Shown here: piece by piece, positions 24,801-34,739 of the stretch
How positions within the stretch are numbered: the stretch's first letter is position 1
Layout of the letters: each line of letters starts with the position of its first letter
NCBI GenBank assembly: GCA_031772625.1
Contig: CM062814.1
Location: 364,285,750-364,349,749, forward strand
Direction: 5' to 3'
Length of the DNA: 64,000 nt
From: Pinus tabuliformis
Taxonomy: Eukaryota; Streptophyta; Pinopsida; Pinales; Pinaceae
Notes under the pieces: generated by a model
Databases searched by the model: none
Told to the model about the DNA's origin: nothing
What the model saw: the letters and a program-made list of their open reading frames with translations, nothing else
Program-made: the position numbers and the translations under genes

Positions 24801-26475
24801 CTTGGTAGAATATGTGGAGGCTTTTCTCTGCCATATGTTCTAATGAAGGTGCTACCTGGTGAGGTATATCAGTCTTCGATGTTAACTATTGCCTACATTG
24901 CTTCTTGGGACTTACAAGGGGGATCCTACTCAAAGATAAGCTTGTAAAATGGGATGATAAAATGATCAATTAGATTTTCTATCACTCCTCGATAACTGCA
25001 GTTGGAAAGGAACTTGTAATAACCATTGACGACAGTGTCCTTTGGTTTCCATGTCCATCTCATGCCAGGGAACTGCTAGTAAGCATAGATTGCATCAAGT
25101 AATTATGCGAACAAGTAGAATCTTGATTGCTCATTCTTAGGTGGATTCTAAGCATTAGCCACATGGAATTTCAACTGATGAGCCAACAAGTCTGACTAGT
25201 TGAATGGATTCCCATCATTCACCAACTGGTCCATCACAACTAACCAAACTTTAGGAAAGGTTTCTGTGTTCTCTTGACTACATAGTCTAGATGAAAAGAT
25301 TATCAAGAATTGATAAGACTTCTTGAGAGCCTTTGTCTTGTAAACATGATCGGTTATCTGTCTAAACTTTGACGACTCTTTTAACCAGCGCTTGACAATG
25401 TCTCTCATGTTCACAAAGCTATGGGTGGCATAGAAAAATGAAACCATGCGCTTCAATGGATAAGGTAAATGATACATCTAGTGAAATTTCTCTGCCTTAA
25501 AGGTGGAAATCTCTATCCCACTAGCACTTCTCAATCTCATAGGTTTTTCATCTTTGTGTGAGACAATATAGCTAATAGTTTCTGTACCTGGGAAGACGGG
25601 GTACCTACATGGAAACTTGTATAAGCCTTACCGGTGGATGCTAAGGTAAACCTGTCGTTCTCTAAGTATTCCTTGAAGTCCTCCGCAAAAGTACCCTTGA
25701 TTTTCTACCATGTTAATCTTATACGCTTTTTAATGAATAATTGAGTGTTTTCATAAACTAGTAGATTAACTGATATCTTCTCAACTGCTTCCCCAATACT
25801 GCTCTTAGTGCTTTCCTTTGATGCAACTCTCTTCGATGCCATTTTAACTATAACTCCTAGAGAGATGCTCAACAAGTGTTATACCTGTGGGACAAAGAGG
25901 ACTCTTAGGGAAAGAAAATGTCAGCTTTAAAACAAAAGTAACTTTAGGACAAGACCAAGAAAAAACTAGGCTCATGATGGGATAGACTATGCAATTCTGG
26001 TTCACAGAGGTCATTGGTTTCTTGAACTATGCATTGCATAGTCCCAACAATAAATGAGGTGGCTTGTTGACTGCAACTACCCAATGCGTAGTTGGGTCTT
26101 GGACCAAGGCTAGGAGCATTGCGCAGTCTTAATGGCAAAGCTAGGAGGTTGGCTCCTCGCACTGAAAAGTGCACAATTGGAGCCAAGCCAGGACAACCTT
26201 TGTGCAATTATAGAAGCTAACGCAGAGGCCTCGAGCTCCTAGATTGCACAGTGCGTACAGTGAAAAGTGAGATTTGGGCAAGGGGGGCCGAGATCTTCCC
26301 AAGGGGAATGCGAAATCGATCACATATGAAGGATGGCATGATGATAAGTGCAGATCTAATTAACTGATGATGCAAGCAAGAGAAACAAGTGGAGGAATCA
26401 ATCAAGCTGAACGAAAACAAAGCATGTGGAAATGGTCTGTGCAACGACGATTGTTAATGAAAAAACAGGGTAACA
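24801..26475 (-). repeat. Old ~4.2 kb repeat unit, copy B, right part (includes CTTGG duplication)
   Basis: Continuation of copy B after the Tat-like insertion, starting with the second CTTGG (24801-24805). It matches about 2500-4170 of copy A up to GGGTAAC. Its terminal 500 bp, like 3640-4110 in copy A, contain several degenerate ATTGCRCAGT-like words at irregular spacing. TGTTACCC at the minus-strand end looks LTR-like, but the matching end in copy A reads AGTTACCC with no polypurine tract beside it. Confidence 0.7.
24850..25842 (-). pseudogene. Unrecognised N-terminal coding remnant (MASKR...) of the 4.2 kb unit
   Basis: The minus strand begins MASKRVASKE at 25842; copy A has MASKRFASKE at 3526, so the start is shared. 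The best-kept open part is 25196-25477 (MYHLPYPLKRMVSFFYATHS, MRDIVKRWLKESSKFRQ, QLVNDGNPF), with its counterpart at about 2900-3160. It is basic and aromatic-rich, without an enzyme motif I can name. Both copies are broken, so it is not a working gene here. Confidence 0.45.
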
Positions 26476-27329
26476 CATGCGACACTTGGGAAAGGTAATG
26501 TAAAATTGGAAACAACACTTCTACAAGATAAAACAAGCTAAAACACCAACAGTCGTTCAAAGAAGCAAGTGAAACAACACTCTCACAAGCTAAAAAACAA
26601 AAAGCAACAAAAAAACAACAACGAACTAGAAAAGGAAAAATCACCTGGAAAAGTGATGACGATCGCACCAAAGGTTCCTTTATCTCCTCGAGAATGCTAG
26701 AGCTCCAAGATTGAATGTGAAAATGATCTCTAGTAGTGTCGATTAAAATTTTTTGGTCAAATTAGGGTTTATTGCATGCATACCAAAAATCAAGGAAAAA
26801 GCGACACTTCGCAACAATTTCCAAAATAACTCAAGTTCCTCCTCCACGCTGCTAAAAATAGATCCTTATTTTTTAGGGATGCTTTTTTATTTTTCACTTT
26901 TTGCATTTTTTGGGGAAAACTTCCATGCATTGCCAGGACAGATTGCACAGTTCTGGGACGAACTAGGTAACTCTGTGGCTCATGCATTGCACAATTTCTG
27001 AGCACAGTTAGTTCTGCGCAATTTTTGGGCTGAGTGACTCTAGGTTGCGTCTCATGTTCTGCATAATTTCCCATCTCAAGGTTGGTTTCCATCTAGTGTT
27101 GCACATTTCCCGGGCTCAAGGCCCACTAGCACTTATGACTCTACAATTCCCAAGAACAAGGCCAATTTCCCTCAAGAATTGTGCAGTTCTCTAAGGCAAG
27201 CCTAGAATTATCGAAATACCAAGTCAATAGATCGACTTGTGGGTTGGAAAAAGAGATAAGTAAGCAAACACAAGCTAAGATGAAAATAATAAATCTCAGT
27301 TGAAGCGCAAGTACCTGGATCAGTGCGAC
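26476..27329. other. Spacer without recognised features
   Basis: 854 bp between copy B and the G-patch element. No domain or gene was recognised on either strand. From 26930 to 27200 the words TGCACAATT, TGCGCAATT and CTGCATAATT recur with decay, echoing the ATTGCGCAGT words of the neighbouring repeat, so this may be a further worn piece of the same family. Confidence 0.4.
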
Positions 27330-29726
27330 TGATCCATGTCTGGGTGTGACGAAGGACCCTTCCAAGACCTTTTACTTTCGTGATGTGTTAAATTGCATTT
27401 TAAAAGAACATTAATGAATACATATGCATGTTGTAAAGCACAGGAACATGACAATCATAAGCACATGAAAACATAAGACATTGATAAGGGAGTTCATCCA
27501 GGAGGGACTACGTCTCCGGGCCCCAATGTTAAGATGGTGTAGGCCACTGCATTAAGTGTTGTTAATAGTGATGATGTACACAAGAGATGATGTCAGGATC
27601 ATACAAGGAAAATTCCCTCATGTAGGAGTGGCTCTAAGAGATGTTCCACTATAGGAACTCTCAGTCAAAAGACTTCTATCAGTATGACACAAAACTCATG
27701 CATGATGAGCGTCCTGGCAACATGGCATAAAAAGATCTCAATGCAAATCATGCATGATGACAACATGAGTATCCCATCGACATAAAACAAAGGGATCTCA
27801 ACACATAACATGATGAATCATGACAGCAAGTACATCACATAGAATATTCTGCATCACATCAAGCAAGGAATGATGAAGCATGTAAGAAACAAGATCCCAC
27901 ATCCAATATCAACAAGGATCGGTGCATCATAATTCATAAAGAAGAAGTACATGAACACATCATATCCCTCACAACCAAGGGCCATTTGAAGAAGCTGATG
28001 TCAAACTGTTGAAGCTGCTCGGACCATCGATCTCACGGCATCGATCATATGAAAATGACTCCTCACACATGAATGTGGACATCTACATTGGTACTTAGAA
28101 AAGTGGCTAGAAAATGAAATGAGATAATGAAAAATTTGAATGCACCATCAGATTTGTGGCGTCAAATAGTGCAAAATCGATTGTCCAAAATCTAAATTCA
28201 GAAAAGTTGAGAATCTAGGGATCAAGGAATCTTTTAGATTCCCCCATGATTCCTCAAAGATTCTACTCATGAGTGCACTAGAAATATGCAACTCAAATGG
28301 CAAATCTGATTTCGCCATTGTGATCCTTACAGAAAACCATGAAAAACAAGTATAAACTTGACTATATTCTGACATGGAAAAATTTTACCTCTTTGGGAAA
28401 ATTTCAAGGCTCATGGTTCGCTCCTTGTTTTTGCAGTAATCATGGTTCCACGCGCATTCTGAAAAATCACCGAAAAATGTAGAACTCTGATGAAGAAACG
28501 GACAGCACCATTGCGTTCATGGTGATGAGAGGTGTTGAATCCATATAAAATTTGTCAAATTCTGACAAAGGGAAAATTAAGCTCTCCTGCAAAAATCATG
28601 GTTCCTGCATTAAAAAATAATTAACCCACCTTGATTTGCGTGCCCACTCCTAGTTCCTCCATCTTTGTCTCTAACTGTGTGCACTGGTAAAATTCTATGT
28701 TTATATTAATTTTAGGAAAGAAATACCAATATAATTGGTTTGGCACAATGGTTAAATAAAGGCGTTAGTTAAGGAGGGGTCAGGTGGTCAAACCCCACCC
28801 CTCCTTTTTTTTACGCATTATGGTTTCAAAGTAACAAAAAACGTATTTGGGTGGGGGTCAGGTCTGCCTTGGGTGGCCCGCCACAATAACTCGCACATTC
28901 AACTCCCCGCATTGACTGCCATACGGTTTGAGCGCATATGTTAATAGCTTTGTGGACCTTTGTGGTTGTATTAACGTTTGACTTCGTTTTTGGAGCCGCC
29001 CGCTTGGGGGCCAACCACATGGACGAGGCAGGTTAGACCCCCGCCAGTCCCATATCACCGTATGATGGTGCATTTTAATGGTGTTGTCATCACATTTAGC
29101 GGTGCGTGATTAAGGTGGTTGGGGTGTGGGCCGGGTCCACCGGCGGTGGCCCGTGCCCACCCCTGTATTACAATCGTTTAACATATACGGTGGGGAGTGT
29201 GAGGGCTCGACGTGGTGATGGCCCCCCGAGCCAAACATTAATAATGTCCTTTTTTTGGGTAAGGTTGCGAGAGGGCCGGTGAGGGTGATGGCCCGTCGAC
29301 CGAAACAAAATTAAAATTTGTTTTATGATATAAAGCTTGGGGGTGGCGAGGGTGGTGACTTGCCACCTTATATGTATTTTTTATTTTTTTAAATGAGGGG
29401 GTTGTTTTGAAACTTCTATAAAATAAGGTTCATTGGATAGTTTAACGAGGCCGCAATTTCAACCAATTTTGGGAGCTAGGTTTATGCACCGGGGCCAATC
29501 AAATTGTAGGACACTTAAACCTGGCCCACAACCCAACTTTGACCAAAACTTTGACTGGCTTGTTCTCCCTCATATGAGCTCGGTTTGGCAAACCTTTCAC
29601 ACCTCCACGATTAGGACGATGAGATCTATGCTCTGGTCCTAGGTCGAAGTCATTTTGAGCACTTTAATTTTCGAGCGTTCATAAGCCCTCTTTATCCTAT
29701 GTGTCTCTCTGGAGCCACCTAGATCA
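27330..29726 (-). repeat. 3' LTR (left) of the G-patch element
   Basis: Aligned with 31724-34100 along its whole length. It includes a GC-rich zone (28850-29300) with the strong palindrome CCACCGGCGGTGG near 29136-29148, and a tRNA-like module (see 28737-28812). The plus strand starts TGATCC and ends TAGATCA. Confidence 0.85.
28737..28812 (+). other. tRNA-like module in the left LTR
   Basis: The plus strand has an A-box-like TGGCACAATGG (28741-28751), a B-box-like GGTCAAACCCC (28786-28796) and a T8 run (28805-28812) that could stop RNA polymerase III. The same order is kept in the other LTR. The A-to-B spacing (about 45) is a little longer than in a normal tRNA, and a cloverleaf is not evident, so this is a tRNA-derived or look-alike segment, not a tRNA gene. 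Confidence 0.45.
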
Positions 29727-30241
29727 ATCCTCCCCACTGAGGAGCTTTTGGTCCTCCAAAAGAATGAACAATAATATGCAACTTCTTTGTACCCTGTTTG
29801 CATCACAAGCATCTTAAAAAGGTCTCGCTTCCATCTCCTTCACCTTTCTTCTTCAGAGCCTTAAGCGACGAGCCGACACCGGCTACCTATGCAACCTGTA
29901 GTACCTTGTTTTGCAAATTACATGCTTGAATGACATGACCAACTATGACCCAAACATACCACACTTGACACGAGTTTATAACACATATTTGGTGGTCAAA
30001 TTTACAACAAGATGGACGTAATACCCCAACTATGACAACAAGGCCAACCTATCATGGTTTCTTCAACAAGTGATGGAAAACACATCATCATTGCAACACA
30101 TGATTTACATACATAAGGCCAAACACTATTGTTTTGACAAGTGATGGAAACATAACATCACTTTCAGAGTGTAAAATGTGACTCAAAACACGACTAGACA
30201 TCATTGTTGTTGAACAAGGGATGGAAAACACATCATCACTT

Positions 30242-31033
30242 TTACATTTTAAAATGCAACAAATGATTTACAAAAGAATGACCATGAAATGACAACATGT
30301 CTAGAAACCATTTTTCACTTATTAATGTGAATGGGTCGCCTCCTTGTGGCGTCTTTGCTTGTCGAACAACTACTCTTCCTAGTTCACACACCAACGCTTT
30401 GTCTTTAAGGCATTGCTCTATATGGAACCTCGAACAAGTGGCTCTTTGATGGCCACTTCTATCACAATGACTGCAGTAGGTTTTCTTCCTCCATATCTGC
30501 TTAACCTGTTTCTTTTCATGCTGTTGAGAGGGTCTTTCACACCTCATTCTTTTGTGTGCTACCATTCTTTTCCAACACTTAGAAAATGTATGGTTATTTA
30601 ATCCACAAAAGGTGCATGTTTTCCTATGCCATGTTTTATGTTCATTATTAACAACATGATCATAATCGAAATGAACATTCGAAGATCGAAAGTGGTTATA
30701 CCTTCCCTTGCTGTCTTTGATGTCAGTATGGCAATGAGAGCTCGCCTTAGCTCTCTCCCTACAATGGTCACTATCGTGGGATGATGGGGATGTGTTCCCA
30801 TAATTCTCTTTCCTCGACGATTTCACCGATGTCTCAGACGACTCTAACACCTTCAAGCACTCTCCTTTAGTGTATCTCGAGCCTGCAAATCGATGTTCAT
30901 GCACAACCTCCAAAAGTTGAGTTATGCCTCGGTTATTAACACCAACTTCTTCTTTCTCTTCGTGCCTCATCCTTGTAAGGAGCCTCATGTTTGTCCCTAT
31001 AATTGGGATCTCCAAATCTCCAACAGACATCAT
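30242..31033 (-). pseudogene. Double CCHC zinc-knuckle protein region (cargo of the non-autonomous element)
   Basis: The minus-strand open stretch of 263 codons has two CX2CX4HX4C knuckles: CTFCGLNNHTFSKC (about residues 140-153) and CSHCDRSGHQRATC (about 187-200). Basic linkers (HKRMRCER, KKQVKQIWRKK) lie between them, suggesting RNA or DNA binding. The start region (VNNRGITQLLEVVHEHRFAG, then YTKGEC) resembles the second half of a G-patch. The architecture would suit a Gag-like or RNA-binding packaging role, but that is inference. Treated as part of a fossil element. Confidence 0.6.
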
Positions 31034-31189
31034 ACTATGTGACGATGAAACTGAAAGGAAATTGACAAATTTTACCTTCTCTTTCGATTCAGAAAGAACT
31101 AATGAGGGTTTCTCATCATCCGTTGTTGGTGGTTGGCTAACTATTGTGGAGGATTCCCCAACTTCCTTTCTGACGTACCCAAGTCCTGT

Positions 31190-31546
31190 TCAACAAGGAA
31201 ATTCTTCTACTTTGATGGGGTTGACAATGCCTTGGCCATTAACGCCCAAGCCTTTTCCTTCATACCACATTCTCTTCAATAGTTTGGAGCCAATTCCTGT
31301 GGTATGATTTTCAAAAATAGCGAAATCATCATCAGGAAATGTACATGAAGATGGAGAACTACTTTTTACCTCACATGGGTCATGCTGCAGCTTTTCCAAT
31401 GCCTCATCCTTTGCTTGTAGTTGTCGTAGCAATCTTTGTTTTTCCTCTTTCTGTTCATGTAGACACATCTTCAATTCAATGTTCTCTATTTGAAGATTAT
31501 GTTTTTTATGCTTCAGTTCTTCCAAGGCCTCCTCCTTGGCTTGCAA
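31190..31546 (-). pseudogene. Coiled-coil plus G-patch region (cargo of the non-autonomous element)
   Basis: The minus-strand sequence starts with a Glu/Lys/Leu-rich helix in two similar repeats (LQAKDEALEKLQH; MQAKEEALEELKH), about residues 1-55. A Ser-rich linker follows, then a G-patch-like motif at about 80-112: TTGIGSKLLKRMWYEGKGLG followed by VNGQGIVNPIKVE. G-patches bind RNA or activate DEAH helicases in host proteins; a G-patch also occurs after the protease of betaretroviruses. It lies just upstream of the zinc-knuckle region on the same strand. Confidence 0.65.
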
Positions 31547-31710
31547 CTAAAGTTGCAATCACTCCTTTTCCTCTGTCTCTTTTTGTAGAGTTTCATACAT
31601 GATTTCCACACTTTTGGAAATGTTGAGCATGGGCTCGTACATTGCTTTTTCTTCTTATGTCGCTACACGTTCCATTGTTCACGGTGCAATTCACATCAAC
31701 ACAAAGACCA

Positions 31711-31721
31711 CTGTGATACCA
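31711..31721 (-). promoter_or_regulatory. Primer-binding site of the G-patch element
   Basis: The minus strand reads TGGTATCACAG two bases inside the right LTR. The first eight bases match the initiator-Met tRNA primer site (TGGTATCA). It sets the orientation of the element. Confidence 0.75.
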
Positions 31722-31723
31722 CT

Positions 31724-34100
31724 TGATCCAGGTCCGAGTGAGACGAATTACCCTTTTAAGACCTTTTACTTTCGTGATGTCTTAAATTGCATTTTAAAAG
31801 AACATTAATGAATACACATGCATGATGTAAAGAAGAGGAACATGATAATCATCAGCACATGAAAACATAACACGTTGATAACGAAGTTCGTCTAGAAGGG
31901 ACTACGTCTCCAGGCCCCAGTGTCAAGATGGTGTAGGCCGCTACATTAAGTGCTATCAATAGTGATGATATACACAAGAGATGATGTCGCAATCATACAA
32001 GGGAAATGCCCTCACGCAGGAGTGGCTCTAAGAGATGTTTCACTACAGGAACTCTCAGTCAAAACACTCCTATCAGTATGACACAAAACTCATGCATGAT
32101 GAGCATCTCGCCAACATGGCATAAAAGGATCTCAATGCAAAACATGCATGATGACAACATGAGTATCCCATCGACATACAACAAAGGGATCTCAGCACAC
32201 AACATGATGAATCATGACAGCAAGTACATCACATAGAAGATTCTGCATCACATCAAGCAAGGAATCGTGAAGCATGTAAGAAACAAGATCCCACATCAAA
32301 CATCAACAGGGATCGGTGCAGCACAATGCATAAAGAAGAAGTACATGAACACATCATATACCTCACAACCAAGGGCCATCTGAAGAAGCGGATGTCAAAC
32401 TGCTAAAACTTCTCGAACCATCGATCTCACGACATCGATCGTATGAAAATGACTGCTTGCACATGAATGTGGAAATCTGCACTTGCACTTAGAAAAAAGG
32501 CTGGAAAATGAAATGAGAGAATGAAAAATTTGAATGCACCATCAGATTTGTGGCATCGAGTAGTGCAAAATCGACTGTCTAAAATCTAAATTTTGAAAAG
32601 TTGAGAATCTGGGGCTTAAGGAATCTTTTAGATTCCCTGGGATTCCTCAAAGATTCTGCACCAAGGGTGGACTGAAAATCTGCAACTCAGATGGTGAATC
32701 TGATCTCGCCATTGCGATCCCTATGGAAAGCCATGAAAAACAAGTATAAACTTGACTATATTCCAACATGGAAAAATTTTACCTCCTTGGGAAAATTTCA
32801 AGGCTCACGGTTCTACTCCCTGTTTTTGCAACGATCATGGTTCCACGTACATTTTGAAAAATTATGGAAAAATGTAGAACTCTGATAGAGAAACAAATAG
32901 TGCCATTGCATTTGTGGCGACAAGAGGTGTTGAATCCATATAAAATTTGTCAAATTCTGACAAAGTGAAAATTCAGCTCCCCTACAAAAATCATGGTTCC
33001 TGCATTAAAAAATAATTAACCTACCTCGATTTACGTGCACACTCCCAGTTCCTCCATCTCTGTCTCAAACTGCGTGCACTGGTAAAATTCTGGGTTTATA
33101 TTAATTTTAGGGCGAAAATACCAATGTAATTGGTTTGGCACAATGGTTAAATAAATGCATTGGTTAAGGAGGGGTCCTGTGGTCAAACCCCACCCCTACT
33201 TTTTTTTGACACATTATAGTTTCAAAGTAACAAAAAAGTATTTGGGTGGGGGTAGGGTCTGCCTTGGGTGGCTTGCCCCCATACCCAATGCATTTAACTC
33301 CCCGCATTAACTAGCGTATGGTTTGAGCTTTTATGTTAATAGCTTTGTGGACTATTGTGGTTGTATTAATATTTGACATTGTTTTTGGGATGTGGGCCGG
33401 GCGGGTTCGACCCCCGCCGGTCCCGTATCACCGTATGATGGCACTTTTTAATGGTGTTGTCATCGCATTTAATGATGCATGATTAAGGTGGTTGGGGTGT
33501 GGGCCGGGTCCACTGGCGGTGGCCCGTGCCCACCCTCGTATTACAATGGTTTAACATATACGGTGGGGAGTGTGAGGGCTTGGCGGGGTGATGTCCACCG
33601 AGCCAAACATTAATAATGCCTTTTTTTCGGTAAGGTTGTTGGAGGGCTGGCAGGGGTGATGGCCCATCGACCCAAACAAAATTAAAATTTTCTTTATGAT
33701 ATAAAGCTTGGGGGTGGTGGGGGTGGTGGCCCACCACCTCATATGTATTTTTTATTTATTTTTAAAATGAGGGGGTTGTTTTGAATCTTCTATAAAATAA
33801 GGGTCATTCGGCAGTTTAACGAGGCCGCAATTTTGACCAATTTTGGGAGCTAGGTTTATGCCCTGAGGTCGGTCAAATTGTAGGACACTTAAACCTGGCC
33901 CACAACACAACTTTGACCAAAAATTTGACTGGCCCGTTCTCCCTCATGCAAGATCGGTTTGACGAACTGTTCGCACCTCCATGATCAGGACGAAGAGATC
34001 TATGCTCTGGTCCTAGGTCAAAGTCATTTGGAGCACTTTGATTTTCGAGCATTCATAATCCCTTTTTGTTCTGTGTGTCTCTTTGGAGCCACTAGGATCA
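31724..34100 (-). repeat. 5' LTR (right) of the G-patch element
   Basis: Partner of 27330-29726. The plus strand starts TGATCCAGG and ends AGGATCA. It carries the tRNA-like module at 33136-33207 and a perfect B-box-like GGTTCGACCCC near 33403-33413 in a GC-rich zone; the left LTR has GGTTAGACCCC at the equivalent place. Confidence 0.85.
33136..33207 (+). other. tRNA-like module in the right LTR
   Basis: A-box-like TGGCACAATGG (33136-33146), B-box-like GGTCAAACCCC (33181-33191) and a T run (33200-33207). Both boxes are identical to those in the left LTR even though surrounding bases differ by about 10%. Confidence 0.45.
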
Positions 34101-34739
34101 GTGAGATGAATTGTTGTGGTTGATAAGGGAGGCTCCAAAAGGGAGCATGGGCAAAATTTTGGATGGTGGTTGTAGCCGCTACAACAAACTCTTAGGTTGG
34201 ACTAAGGATCGGCATGATGATGATGTGTACGACTTTTATTTTCCAGAGTATTTTTTTGAATTGAAAGTTTTTTGAAGACGAAAACTCAGACATGAATGCA
34301 TGTTGTTCCTCTAATCACTTTCACTTCTTGATAGGTATTTGCTCTTCAAATCTTCAGTTCATTGATGTTTATCTCTGGTTCAATATTAACATATTGTGCT
34401 CGACAGTTTTTCGGATATGGTACACATTGATTTCTTGCTAAAAGAAATTTGTTATTTTTGCATATCTATTTGGAAGTGAACCTCATATTGAAACTATACC
34501 ACACTAAACTGCTATAGTTTTCAACATAGTTTATTTTGAAGCTCTATATTTCAACGTTTACATGTATATATATTTTTTGAACATCACTTGGCATATGGTA
34601 CACCTTGTTTTCTTATTAAAAGAAATTTGCTATTTTTTCCTATGATTGCATATCTATTTGAAATTCAAGCCTCATATTGAAACTATAATGCACTACACTG
34701 CTATCATTTTCAACATAGTTTATTTTAAAGCTTTGTATT

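Larger units (their letters stand above)
29727..31723 (-). other. Interior of the G-patch element
   Basis: About 2 kb with coding-like sequence from about 31546 to 30242 on the minus strand. A gene-free stretch of ~500 bp (29727-30241) lies next to the left LTR and contains repeated words such as GATGGAAAACACATCATCA and ACAAGTGATGG. No enzymatic retroelement domain is present. Confidence 0.7.
27330..34100 (-). mobile_element. Non-autonomous LTR retrotransposon with G-patch/zinc-knuckle cargo
   Basis: A 6.77 kb element with LTRs 27330-29726 (2397 bp) and 31724-34100 (2377 bp). The ends are TGAT...ATCA, the minus-strand iMet-type primer site TGGTATCA lies at 31714-31721 beside the right LTR, and a purine tract (GTGGGGAGGAT) abuts the left LTR at about 29727-29737. 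The 2.0 kb interior has no protease, RT or integrase but encodes coiled-coil, G-patch and zinc-knuckle sequence. This is the design of a large retrotransposon derivative that depends on another element's enzymes. LTR divergence is roughly 10% by eye. The flanking five bases (GCGAC and GTGAG) match only partly, so a target duplication is not certain. Its coding part has a few breaks. Confidence 0.85.

Noticed and set aside
28741-28812. A functional tRNA gene
   Set aside because: A- and B-box-like words are present, but no full cloverleaf, anticodon stem or 3' acceptor pairing can be drawn, and spacing is too long. Kept only as a tRNA-like module.
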